From positions 1-42,527 of the forward strand of contig JAAYTX010000093.1 in the NCBI GenBank assembly GCA_012523635.1: a stretch of DNA of 42,527 bases, read 5' to 3'. The notes under the pieces were generated by a model. The model saw only the letters and a program-made list of their open reading frames with translations. It searched no databases and was not told the DNA's origin. This DNA is from Elusimicrobiota bacterium (GTDB lineage: Bacteria > Elusimicrobiota > Elusimicrobia > Elusimicrobiales > Elusimicrobiaceae). Positions 14,041 to 21,733 of the stretch are shown in pieces. Both the position numbers and the translations under genes were made by a program. Every line of letters starts with the position of its first letter. Position 1 is the first letter of the stretch.

Positions 14041-15354
14041 ATGCATTTACGCAAAACCGCCGTTTTCGCACTGTTTTCAGCCGTTTTAGTGCTTGCCTCG
14101 CATTCCGCCGCGCAGGCCGAGGGGCTTTCCTTCGACCCGGAACGCGCCGCAGAACTCGGGGCCTCGCTTTCCGAGCCTAGCATGGCTGAAAAGCCCGGCA
14201 TGGCTGTCCCGGCTGAGGCCGCCATTCCCTACGACGGCAAGCCGCACTACCTTGGCATCTCCCATTCCGGCGACCCGTTCGACATCCCCGATTTTTCGCT
14301 TGAGGAAGTGGCCCGCATGACAAAGGGCAACGGCGGCGCCTATTACCGCCCGCACATACCGCTGAAGGAAGCCCTGCCGGTGATAGACGCCCAGCACCTG
14401 GCCCGCCTTGAGGCCGCGCAGGAGAACCCGCAGGAAATGCAGGCCCTTATAGACGAACTGGCCGAAAACGGCAACTGGGCCCGCATAGACGGCATGATAA
14501 ACACTTTCGTCTCGGCCGGGCTGAAGCTGATTGTGGTGGCGGGCTGCGGCTACCAGAAGGAAGCCCCCTCCATATTGAATAAAGACGGCAAGCCGCTGAA
14601 GGTGTCGCCGGGCCGCATGGGGCGCAGCCTGTATCTTGCGATGCTTAAATGGTACGTCGGCGCAGCCGTGCGCCGCTACGGCGACCGCGTGAAGGTCTGG
14701 CAGGTGGAGAACGAAATCAACACCTCGGTCACGCACGCCGTCGCGGGCTGGCGGCTGAAGGATTCCGCCTGGCTTGACCGGAATTATCAGATAAGCATGC
14801 TGGCCGGGCTTTCAGACGTGGTGCACCAGCAGGGCGCGCGCCTCGGTTACGATTTGAAGACTACGCAGAACTATTCCACCGCTATCGTGGGCTGGGAAAA
14901 GTATATTAGGGACAGCGCCCGCTATGTCGATATAGTGGGCATAGACCTTTACGCCAACTATTTCTTCGGCTGGCCCCGCGCCGACAAGGCGCAGGCCGAC
15001 AATGTGCTGAAAGCCAGGGCCGCCTCGGGCGGCAAGCCGGTGTGGATACTGGAAGCGGGCTTTGCCGACGGCCCCAAACAGCACCTTTTCAGCCCGCAGA
15101 CGCAGGCGTTGTATTTCAAGGGGCTTATAGACCGCGCCTTCAAAAACGGCGCCGAGGTGATACTGGTGTTCGGGTGGTTCTGGAACCCCGCCGGCTGGTA
15201 TACCGATTCAGCCAAGCCCGCCCCTTGGTACGCGGGCAACGCCGCGGAAGCGCACTGGAGCCCGCTTAGCCGCGACCCCAAGACCGGCGAGATTCGCTAC
15301 GGCCCGGCGTGGGACGTGTTCGGCGATGCGGCGAAAAAATGGTGCTCCAACTGA
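14041..15354 (+). CDS. Secreted clan GH-A glycoside hydrolase (cellulase/xylanase-like TIM barrel)
   Basis: The 437-residue protein has a signal peptide (about residues 1-27, ending AAQAEG). The (beta/alpha)8 catalytic domain shows the clan A pair: the acid/base in WQVENE (E225) at the end of strand 4, and a nucleophile in VWILEAGF (E338) at the end of strand 7. DIVGIDLYANYFF between them is the strand-6 region. It resembles GH5/GH39/GH53-like enzymes, but I cannot assign a family or a substrate. The ATG follows GGGGGC and a promoter-like site. A strong terminator follows. It probably acts in the periplasm or outside on a polysaccharide. Confidence 0.8.
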   Translation: MHLRKTAVFALFSAVLVLASHSAAQAEGLSFDPERAAELGASLSEPSMAEKPGMAVPAEAAIPYDGKPHYLGISHSGDPFDIPDFSLEEVARMTKGNGGAYYRPHIPLKEALPVIDAQHLARLEAAQENPQEMQALIDELAENGNWARIDGMINTFVSAGLKLIVVAGCGYQKEAPSILNKDGKPLKVSPGRMGRSLYLAMLKWYVGAAVRRYGDRVKVWQVENEINTSVTHAVAGWRLKDSAWLDRNYQISMLAGLSDVVHQQGARLGYDLKTTQNYSTAIVGWEKYIRDSARYVDIVGIDLYANYFFGWPRADKAQADNVLKARAASGGKPVWILEAGFADGPKQHLFSPQTQALYFKGLIDRAFKNGAEVILVFGWFWNPAGWYTDSAKPAPWYAGNAAEAHWSPLSRDPKTGEIRYGPAWDVFGDAAKKWCSN

Positions 15355-15378
15355 TTCTCCCAGCCATATAAACGGCAA

Positions 15379-15406
15379 GGCCGGCGCCAACCGCGCCGGC
15401 CTTTTT
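15379..15406 (+). terminator. Rho-independent terminator after the glycoside hydrolase gene
   Basis: The stem GGCCGGCGC/GCGCCGGCC (15379-15387 with 15393-15401) has a five-base loop followed by TTTTT. It sits between two convergent genes and works only for the plus strand. Confidence 0.85.
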
Positions 15407-15420
15407 CGTCTTAAAAGCGC

Positions 15421-16452
15421 CTATTTGCCGCAGGTTCCTGTGGTGTAGTATTCCAGCGCGGGGCAGGTTTTGCCGTCCACCTTGCAGGTTGCCGGCTTTT
15501 TCTCCGATTCATCCACGGCTTCGTAGCCGCGTATGGCGCAGTATGCGGCTTCCGGCGAAGTGTAGCCGGTGATTTTCACGCCCCCCTTTGGGCACTGGCC
15601 ACGGAACAGCGCCCATTCCTCGCACTGGCGGTTGTCCTCGAATATGCAGATGCTGTATTCCCCGCCCGGTTTTTTGCGTATCTCCAGCTTGCCGCCCTGG
15701 GCCTCGCAATTTACTGAAGCTGGGTTGGCGATGCCCGCATGTTTAGGCTTGCGCAGCGCGTCCAGCGGGATTTTCACTTCTTTCTCGCCGTAAGCGTAGG
15801 CCGCCACCTGGTACTGCGGGAACTGCACGAACATGTTGTCCTGTCCGTCCAGCGTGAACACGCTGAAGTTGGACGCGGCCGAGCTGGTGCCCTGCTCGAG
15901 CCAATGCAAGTCCGGTTCCTGCGCGCCGTCTGCTGTAAGCTGCTTTCGCAGGTCCTCCCGCGTCAGCGCCGAGAGTTGTTCCAGCGCGTAGCCAGTGGCC
16001 CCTTTTGTAAGGCGCTCCAGCGTCTGCGTCACGGCGGCTCCGGGGTTGAAGTTAACGGCCTCTATTGTCGAGTTCCCGTGGGCCCCGCCGGTGTACATGT
16101 ATGTGTTAAGCCGTACCGACACCAGGTTGGCGCTTGAGCAGTACACGGTGTAGCGCGTCACTATCTCGTTTTTCTGGCCGTTGGGGTTTTCAATCAAGCC
16201 GTAGTCTGTCCTGAAATTGTTGTACGTCTCGAACATGAACTTCTTGAACCTGGGGTTTACCGAGCGGCACGGCGGGCCGAACTGCGGGTATTGCAGGTCG
16301 AAGGTGTAGCGGGCGTTTTCGCCTTTCATCGTCTTCATCTCGACCGAGCAGGCGCGAGCGCCCGGCTTGGGCTTGCGGGCCTTGCCGACGGCGGCCTGCG
16401 CATGGGCGGCGCACAGCAGCCCCGCGAAAGCTAAAAGCAGTGTTTTTTTCAT
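15421..16452 (-). CDS. Exported DUF3298-like protein with C-terminal DUF333 repeats
   Basis: The 343-residue product has a signal peptide (MKKTLLLAFAGLLCAAHAQA). The middle (about 35-230) resembles the RsiV/PdaC-type DUF3298 fold, including YTGGAHGN and the FVQFPQYQVAAYAYG strand pair. At about 240-290 there is a clear DUF333 unit (NPASVNCEAQGGKLEIRKK, then CIFEDNRQCEEWALFRGQCP). A second, shortened unit with the same cysteine spacing follows (SPEAAYCAIRGY ... GKTCPALEYYTTGTCGK). The cysteines are probably disulfide-bonded in the periplasm. The start overlaps the previous gene by 4 bases (ATGA), so it is the last gene of the operon from 18883. A biochemical function is not known. Confidence 0.8.
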   Translation of the reverse strand: MKKTLLLAFAGLLCAAHAQAAVGKARKPKPGARACSVEMKTMKGENARYTFDLQYPQFGPPCRSVNPRFKKFMFETYNNFRTDYGLIENPNGQKNEIVTRYTVYCSSANLVSVRLNTYMYTGGAHGNSTIEAVNFNPGAAVTQTLERLTKGATGYALEQLSALTREDLRKQLTADGAQEPDLHWLEQGTSSAASNFSVFTLDGQDNMFVQFPQYQVAAYAYGEKEVKIPLDALRKPKHAGIANPASVNCEAQGGKLEIRKKPGGEYSICIFEDNRQCEEWALFRGQCPKGGVKITGYTSPEAAYCAIRGYEAVDESEKKPATCKVDGKTCPALEYYTTGTCGK

Positions 16453-16970
16453 GGCGTTATATTCCCTCTGGCATCGGTTTTGCGCGCCAGTTCAAGGGCG
16501 CGGAGCCTGCGGTCGCGGCCTATGGCCGCCCTTACCGCCAGCGTGCCGCTGCGGGCGTCCAGCAGCGGGTCGTTTTCATTAAGATAAAACTTTTCTATGC
16601 CGTATGTCACGCGCCCGCGAGTGTAGCGGCTGGGCTGCGCCTTCACCCAGATGCCTTCCCCCTCCGGGGCGGTGGCGCAGGCCTTTGCCTCGTGCAGGCG
16701 CACGGGGCCTTTTGCGGTGGGCGTGTCTTCCGCCGCCGGGTCCAGCCGCACGTAGAGGGTGTTTCCTCCGGCGGGGCAGTTCAGCTTCTCAAGGTTGTTG
16801 GCCTGATAGCGCAACTGCACGTATTTGCCGCTTATAAGGTCGCGCGGGTCCACGGGCTCGGTGGAAAGCCAGATTGCCGGCGCGTTGTTGAAATTGCGCA
16901 TGCACCACGCGGCCCACAGGGCGAAGAAAATTACCTGCGCGTAAAGCGCCAGACGCAGTTTCGTGTTCAT
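16449..16970 (-). CDS. GDYXXLXY-domain membrane-anchored protein
   Basis: The 173-residue protein has one N-terminal transmembrane helix (about residues 7-25). Just after it comes the domain signature PVDPRDLISGKYVQLRYQ, which corresponds to the family motif GDYVxLxY with Lys in place of Asp. The family is almost always encoded next to DUF2157/DUF4401 membrane proteins, as it is here. It overlaps both neighbours by 4 bases. It presumably forms a membrane complex with the DUF2157 protein and exposes its globular part on the outer face. The role of the pair is unknown. Confidence 0.85.
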   Translation of the reverse strand: MNTKLRLALYAQVIFFALWAAWCMRNFNNAPAIWLSTEPVDPRDLISGKYVQLRYQANNLEKLNCPAGGNTLYVRLDPAAEDTPTAKGPVRLHEAKACATAPEGEGIWVKAQPSRYTRGRVTYGIEKFYLNENDPLLDARSGTLAVRAAIGRDRRLRALELARKTDARGNITP

Positions 16971-18361
16971 GACGCGCCTCCAGCCTTCTCTATAAGCGCC
17001 TTGCGCCCCTTATGCATCGCCCAGGCCAGCAGTGCAAGCAGAAGCCCCGCCGCCATGAAGGCCCCGCCGCTGCGCAGCAGAGAGCCGAAGTAGTCTATGA
17101 AGCGCGAAATCATCAGCAGTGTCAGCAGGGCCATGCCTTTATTTATCTGCCCCGCCCGGCCCTGCGTCGTCCCGTGCCACATAAGCCCCGCCGAGACGCC
17201 GAAAAGCGCTACGTTGGCGCTGATGCCGGCCGCGTTGTCGCCTGCGAACAGGCCCAGCAACGGAAGCGCCGAGGCGGCTATGGCGGTTATGCGGGCATAG
17301 GTTTCAGCCTCGCCGTCGCCGCTGAAAATGTTTTTGCGCGAAAACCACAGCGCTATCGCCGCCGCTGCGAACAGCGCCGACAGCAGTATCACGCCGCTAG
17401 TGTCCATATGGGCGTATAAAGTGGCGCCGCGCTTGTAGAAGAAGCTGGCTATGTAGGGCACGGCGGCCCATATCCAGAACGGCAGGGAACTGTCGTCGCC
17501 TTCCTGGTCCTGAGCGTTCACGAACAGGCAGGCCAGCCCCACCCCGCCGAAGCCGAACAGCATCATCCAGAAATTCTGGCATTCAAAGGTTTTGGTGAAG
17601 CCCGCCAGCGCCACCAGCCAGCCCATCAGGGCGGCTGTCATCAGAAGCCGCGCCTTTGGCAGTTTGGCAAGGCCCAGCGCCAGTGCCGCGCCGAAAACCG
17701 CCGCGCAGGTTGCCCAGGCGACTGGGCCTGGAACATGCGAGCTGCTGAATATTTCGCTGGAAATGTTCATTATCCCGTCGCAGGCGAAAGCGCCCAGCCA
17801 CAGCACGGCCAGCAGCAGCACCAGCTCAAGCCAAGCCATGATTTTTGAACTCCACTCGAAAGCCAGCGGGGCCGACAACGCGGCCCAGATAAGGAAAGGC
17901 TTTATGGCGTCGCCTGAAAGCTGGAAGACCTGCGCGTAAAGCCCTATGCCCGCTATGGGCAGGAAAAACCACAGCGCCGCAAGGCTTGAGGCAGCGGCGC
18001 GGCGTTCCGGCAGCAGATGCAGTGCCCCCTCGCCAGCGCCTATAAGAATAAGGATGAAAGACAGTATTTTGATGGCGTCGGGTATGGTGTCCCAGTTATG
18101 GCTTATTATAAGCACCAGACCCAGCGCAAAACAGATTCCCGCCATCACCGCTATCCAGGTTATGCCCTTTATGCGCCCCACGGCGGCGCCTTCAGCCTGC
18201 CGCGCGGCCATGGCGGACATCTGTTCCTGAGAGATTAGCCCGGCCTGCACGCTGTCGGCCAGCGCTTCGCGGAATTTCTTATCAAACCCCATTCCTCCCC
18301 CTATTGTTTGCCGAAGTATCGTCCACAAGATGACTACGGCAACTATTAAAAATAGCACCAT
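16967..18361 (-). CDS. DUF2157 polytopic membrane protein
   Basis: The 464-residue protein has a short soluble N-terminal region (FREALADSVQAGLISQEQ, typical of DUF2157) and about a dozen hydrophobic helices. NWDTIPDAIK after the first helix pair is the family hallmark. Two starts are possible. The one used here (18361) follows AGGGGGGAAA and adds a short extra hydrophobic helix; the other, at 18292 after GGGGGAGGA, gives the more usual DUF2157 N terminus. The gene overlaps the GDYXXLXY gene by 4 bases and begins 33 bases after the flavodoxin stop. Proteins of this type are conserved but uncharacterised. Confidence 0.85.
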   Translation of the reverse strand: MVLFLIVAVVILWTILRQTIGGGMGFDKKFREALADSVQAGLISQEQMSAMAARQAEGAAVGRIKGITWIAVMAGICFALGLVLIISHNWDTIPDAIKILSFILILIGAGEGALHLLPERRAAASSLAALWFFLPIAGIGLYAQVFQLSGDAIKPFLIWAALSAPLAFEWSSKIMAWLELVLLLAVLWLGAFACDGIMNISSEIFSSSHVPGPVAWATCAAVFGAALALGLAKLPKARLLMTAALMGWLVALAGFTKTFECQNFWMMLFGFGGVGLACLFVNAQDQEGDDSSLPFWIWAAVPYIASFFYKRGATLYAHMDTSGVILLSALFAAAAIALWFSRKNIFSGDGEAETYARITAIAASALPLLGLFAGDNAAGISANVALFGVSAGLMWHGTTQGRAGQINKGMALLTLLMISRFIDYFGSLLRSGGAFMAAGLLLALLAWAMHKGRKALIEKAGGAS

Positions 18362-18394
18362 TTTCCCCCCTTCGGCGCCCTGATTGCGGATGCG

Positions 18395-18883
18395 CTATTG
18401 CAGTTCCTGCCTGATGCGCTGGGCGAAAGCGTCCAGTTTCGCGGCCAGTTCCTGCGGTTTTTTGTGTTCGGCGTCCGAAAAGCTTTCGGAGCAGCAGGCT
18501 TTCACTCCTGACACTTCCTCCATACGGCAGAGCGTTCTTTCGTGCCCGCTTGAAGCCGCGCTGGTAAAAAACGCGGCCTTGGACAGCTTTCCCTTGTTAT
18601 TTTCCAGCCAGGTCCGCACTGCCGGGGTCATGTTCCAGGCCCACACCGGCGTGCCCGCCACTATTATCTTGTAGGCTGCGGTGTCGCAGTCGGCGCCGGA
18701 AATATCGGTGCGCAGTTCCTTGGCGGCGTCGCGCCCGGCCAGCACGTAGTTTATCATCCCGGCGCGGTCTTTTGCGTCGATAATTTCGCGGAAGTCGGCT
18801 TTCAGGCGGGCGGCAAGCTCCTGCGCCAGCGTCCTGGTTTTTCCGGTGCGGGAATAGCACACTACAAGTATTTCTGCGGGCAT
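18395..18883 (-). CDS. Flavodoxin-like protein
   Basis: The 162-residue cytoplasmic protein begins with a beta strand and the FMN-phosphate loop (VVCYSRTGKTRTLA). AGTPVWAWNMTPAVRTWLE then follows as the second FMN-contacting segment, and FTSAASSG as the third. The length and motifs fit short flavodoxin/NAD(P)H:quinone reductase-like electron carriers. The start has GGAGGG upstream. It is the first gene of a probable four-gene operon with the DUF2157, GDYXXLXY and DUF3298/DUF333 genes, which could mean redox input to that membrane system; this link is inference. Confidence 0.88.
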   Translation of the reverse strand: MPAEILVVCYSRTGKTRTLAQELAARLKADFREIIDAKDRAGMINYVLAGRDAAKELRTDISGADCDTAAYKIIVAGTPVWAWNMTPAVRTWLENNKGKLSKAAFFTSAASSGHERTLCRMEEVSGVKACCSESFSDAEHKKPQELAAKLDAFAQRIRQELQ

Positions 18884-18964
18884 TGGCCCTCCTTAGATGC
18901 TTTTCAGCGGAAAGTATAGCAAACCCGCTTTCCGCGCGGGAGCGCCGAAATTGAGCGCGGGGGC

Positions 18965-18993
18965 TTGCAAACCCCGCGAACTATTATTATAGA
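18965..18993 (+). promoter_or_regulatory. Promoter of the first barrel gene
   Basis: TTGCAA (18965-18970) and TATAGA (18988-18993) are 17 bases apart. About ten bases downstream lies a small imperfect palindrome (GCG-C-TGC-TTTAA-GCA-A-CGC, 19003-19021) that recurs in front of the second barrel gene. Confidence 0.5.
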
Positions 18994-19054
18994 ATCTGTT
19001 TAGCGCTGCTTTAAGCAACGCAGATGGAAGTGAAAATAACGGAGGTTTGTGTAA

Positions 19055-19675
19055 ATGAAAAAGGCAATAATCGCAGTTCTGTTCCTGGCCGGTTTCGCAG
19101 GCGCTCCTGTCTGCGCTGAAAACGGCAAGTACGAAGTGGGCCTGATGCCCGGCTTCGCCATTCCCGTGAGCGGCAACTACTGGGGCAATTCCACCACTGG
19201 CGTGAAAAGCTCGTTTGCGCTGGCCGCCTATGGCGACTACCGCATCAACGACATGTTTGCCGCCGGCCTGGACATCGGCTACGACTTCGGCCACAAGGCG
19301 CAGGGCGACAACGTCACCAACAGCAAGACCAAGATGCTCCAGATCACCCCTCATGGCAAAATCATGAAGGACATGGACATGTTTGGCAAGAAAGGCAAGG
19401 TGTACGGCGTGCTGGGCCTGGGCATGTACAACCTGAAGTTCAAGAATGACGACGGCGACGTGCAGGATGCCGACGGCAACAGCAGCGTCACCAAGTTCGG
19501 CTTCAACCTCGGCGGCGGCGCCGATGTCGAAATCGCGCAGAACATCCTGCTGGGCCTGGAAGTCCGCTGGCACCATGTGTTCAGCGCCCTGGCCTCCACC
19601 AACGACGACGGCACCATCTCCAAGGACGCGGTGAACAACATCACCCCCGCGCTCAAGATAGCCTATACGTTCTAG
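19055..19675 (+). CDS. Outer-membrane beta-barrel protein, copy 1
   Basis: The 206-residue protein has a signal peptide (MKKAIIAVLFLAGFAGAPVCAE). The mature part of about 180 residues has alternating amphipathic strands and ends in an aromatic residue (LKIAYTF), the usual signal for BAM-dependent insertion. Strand-like segments include YEVGLMPGFAIPV, SSFALAAYGDYRI, GVLGLGMYNLKF and GFNLGGGADVEIA, as in eight-stranded OmpX/OmpW-like barrels. GGAGG precedes the start. A near-identical paralogue with the same upstream and downstream signals follows immediately. Function unknown; a pore, adhesin or structural barrel are all possible. Confidence 0.8.
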   Translation: MKKAIIAVLFLAGFAGAPVCAENGKYEVGLMPGFAIPVSGNYWGNSTTGVKSSFALAAYGDYRINDMFAAGLDIGYDFGHKAQGDNVTNSKTKMLQITPHGKIMKDMDMFGKKGKVYGVLGLGMYNLKFKNDDGDVQDADGNSSVTKFGFNLGGGADVEIAQNILLGLEVRWHHVFSALASTNDDGTISKDAVNNITPALKIAYTF

Positions 19676-19698
19676 TCCCCGTCCGTTTAGTGGACAAA

Positions 19699-19730
19699 CG
19701 CCCCGCCCAAAAGGCGGGGCGTTGTTTTTT
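19699..19730 (+). terminator. Terminator after barrel copy 1
   Basis: CGCCCCGCC/GGCGGGGCG (19699-19707 with 19713-19721) is followed by a T-rich run. The same stem ends copy 2 at 20493, so the terminator was duplicated with the gene. Confidence 0.88.
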
Positions 19731-19849
19731 GCCTTAAAGAACGGCAGTATTGCCCCACATAATAACTGCTGGCATTATTATTGTAAAATCTATGTCAGCG
19801 CCGCTTTAAGCAGCGCGGATAGAAGTGAAAACAACGGAGGTTTGTGTAA

Positions 19850-20467
19850 ATGAAAAAGGCAATACTCGCAGTTCTGTTCCTGGCTGGTTTTGCAGGCGCT
19901 CCTGTCTGCGCTGAAAACGGAAAATACGAAGTGGGCCTGCTGCCCGGGCTCTCAATCCCGGTTGGCGGCGACTACTGGGGCAATTCCACCACTGGCGTGA
20001 AAAGCTCGTTCGCGCTGGCCGCCTATGGCGACTACCGCCTCAACGACATGTTCGCGGTCGGCCTGGACATCGGCTACGACTTCGGCCACAAGGCCCAGAA
20101 TGCAGTGGACAACGAGCGCATCAAGATACTGCAGATAACCCCCCATGGCAAAATCATGAAGGACATGGACATGTTCGGCAAGAAAGGCAAGGTGTACGGC
20201 GTGCTGGGCCTGGGCGTGTACAACCTCAAATACAAGGATGACGGCGAGGATTCCACCGACTACGACGATGCCGACGGCAAGACCAGCATCACCAGGTTCG
20301 GCTTCAACCTCGGCGGCGGCGCGGACGTAGAAATCGCGCAGAACATCCTGCTGGGTCTGGAAGTCCGCTGGCACCATGTCTTCGACGCCATGGACAACGG
20401 CTCCATAGACAACAAATACGCGGTGAACAACATCACCCCCGCGCTCAAGATAGCCTATACGTTCTAG
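19850..20467 (+). CDS. Outer-membrane beta-barrel protein, copy 2
   Basis: The 205-residue tandem paralogue of the preceding gene has roughly four fifths identical residues by eye and the same signal peptide, strand segments and C-terminal IAYTF. Differences concentrate in predicted loops: the stretch after HKAQ, the acidic insertion around DDGEDSTDYDDADG, and the loop before VNNITPALK. That fits barrels whose surface loops diverge. The 55 bases before the ATG and the terminator are also shared with copy 1, so the whole transcription unit was duplicated. Each copy appears to be expressed separately. Confidence 0.8.
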   Translation: MKKAILAVLFLAGFAGAPVCAENGKYEVGLLPGLSIPVGGDYWGNSTTGVKSSFALAAYGDYRLNDMFAVGLDIGYDFGHKAQNAVDNERIKILQITPHGKIMKDMDMFGKKGKVYGVLGLGVYNLKYKDDGEDSTDYDDADGKTSITRFGFNLGGGADVEIAQNILLGLEVRWHHVFDAMDNGSIDNKYAVNNITPALKIAYTF

Positions 20468-20492
20468 TCCCCCGTCAGTTTAGCGGACAAAG

Positions 20493-20523
20493 CGCCCCGC
20501 CCGAAAGGCGGGGCGTTTTTTTT
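20493..20523 (+). terminator. Terminator after barrel copy 2
   Basis: CGCCCCGCC/GGCGGGGCG (20493-20501 with 20507-20515) is followed by eight T residues. It is a strong Rho-independent terminator. Confidence 0.9.
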
Positions 20524-20525
20524 GT

Positions 20526-20556
20526 TTGTACAAAACGGCACAAGGTTTGCTATAAT
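20526..20556 (+). promoter_or_regulatory. Extended -10 promoter of the secreted HAD phosphatase gene
   Basis: TGCTATAAT (extended -10; TATAAT at 20551-20556) has a weak -35 (TTGTAC, 20526-20531, 19-base spacer). The predicted 5' leader is about 100 bases long, and I recognised no riboswitch in it. Confidence 0.55.
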
Positions 20557-20665
20557 AACAGTATGGGGTCCGAAGGGTCATTTTTCTGCTACCGTTTGCA
20601 ACTTTCCAAGACCATAAGGGCGCACAGGCTGCGTATGAGCGGCCTATTTTAACTGCGAGGTTGGT

Positions 20666-21574
20666 ATGAAGTCATTAGTATTATGCTTGTCAGTGTTAGC
20701 GGCGGCCTCCTCGGCTTCCGCCGGCATCTTGCCGGAAATAAAAAACGAAATTGAAGTGGTGCAGCCGGTTCTGTCGGCTGTTCCGCTGGAATCCAAAAAG
20801 CGCGTGGTGGTGTTCGACATAGACGACACCCTTTCCATATCGGCCTACCGCAGCAAGGCCATCTTCCGCGAAATAGGCAAGGAACGCGCCATCCCGCAGC
20901 TTGAAAACATCGAAATCGGCCAGATAGGGCAGACCTGCCGCGCCACCTTGGACAATGCCGGCGTCACCGAAAAGCCGGTGGTGAACAGCATCTGCTCCAT
21001 GCCTAACGGCATCTGGGCCCGCCGTTTCTTCAAAGACCCCAAATATCTGAAGTTTGACGGCCGCGTGAAGGGCGGCGCCGATATGGTGCAGCGCCTTGTA
21101 CAGCAGACCGGAGCGGACGTGGTGTTCCTCACCGAGCGCCCCGAAGCCCTGCGCGAGGCCACCGAGCATCAACTTGCCCGCCTGGCAATGCCCGGCTTCA
21201 ACGGCGACAAATACCCGGGCGTCGAGTTCCGCGTGGTTATGCGCCCCGAGGGCCGCGACACCGAAGGCGATGCCGCGCAGTGGAAAGCCTCGGTAATCGA
21301 GTCCATGCTTGGCGATTTCATAGTCGCCGGAGTGTTTGACGATTCCATCTCGGCGGTCAACGCCATACGCCGCGTGCTTCCCAGCCAGGTGCCGGTTGTG
21401 CGCCTTGCGCAGAATGTGAACGACACCGCCGGCGTGGACATGGGCGTAGAGCAGATAACCGACTATACCCGCAACATGGTGGCCGATTCCCAGACGGGGC
21501 AGATGTTCGCTCTGCCCAACAAGCGCTACATCAATTCTCTGGTGACGCGCATACAGCAGGTGGACGAGTACTGA
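20666..21574 (+). CDS. Exported HAD-superfamily phosphatase
   Basis: The 302-residue protein has a signal peptide (about residues 1-19, ending SASAG). All HAD motifs are visible: motif I VFDIDDT with nucleophile D51 and acid D53, motif II FLTERPEA, a motif III lysine in QWKASV, and motif IV GVFDDS. The layout resembles class B/plant-type acid phosphatases of the HAD family, so it probably removes phosphate from small molecules in the periplasm. It has its own extended -10 promoter, GAGG before the ATG and a strong terminator. The substrate is not predictable. Confidence 0.85.
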   Translation: MKSLVLCLSVLAAASSASAGILPEIKNEIEVVQPVLSAVPLESKKRVVVFDIDDTLSISAYRSKAIFREIGKERAIPQLENIEIGQIGQTCRATLDNAGVTEKPVVNSICSMPNGIWARRFFKDPKYLKFDGRVKGGADMVQRLVQQTGADVVFLTERPEALREATEHQLARLAMPGFNGDKYPGVEFRVVMRPEGRDTEGDAAQWKASVIESMLGDFIVAGVFDDSISAVNAIRRVLPSQVPVVRLAQNVNDTAGVDMGVEQITDYTRNMVADSQTGQMFALPNKRYINSLVTRIQQVDEY

Positions 21575-21600
21575 TTCCCGCTTAAAAGCTCTGAAAACGA

Positions 21601-21633
21601 AATCCCCGCGCCTTTCAGCGCGGGGATTTTTTA
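21601..21633 (+). terminator. Terminator after the HAD phosphatase gene
   Basis: The 11-base-pair stem AATCCCCGCGC/GCGCGGGGATT (21601-21611 with 21618-21628) is followed by T residues. It is effective on the plus strand and, because the stem is flanked by A/T, perhaps on the minus strand too. Confidence 0.88.
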
Positions 21634-21733
21634 TTTGCCGGCATATAAGGTTCAGTCCCTCTGAATCCAAACCGGTGCCGCGCCTTTCGCCTGCCAGGGG
21701 CCAAGAGCGGGTCTATAAAGCCTCTGGATGAAT

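Noticed and set aside
19055-20467. Assembly duplication artefact for the two barrel genes
   Set aside because: The copies differ at many coding and synonymous positions and in loop length, so they are genuine paralogues.
20696-21670. 324-codon open frame antisense to the HAD phosphatase gene
   Set aside because: It runs through a strong terminator at its 5' end, and its product has no recognisable motif.
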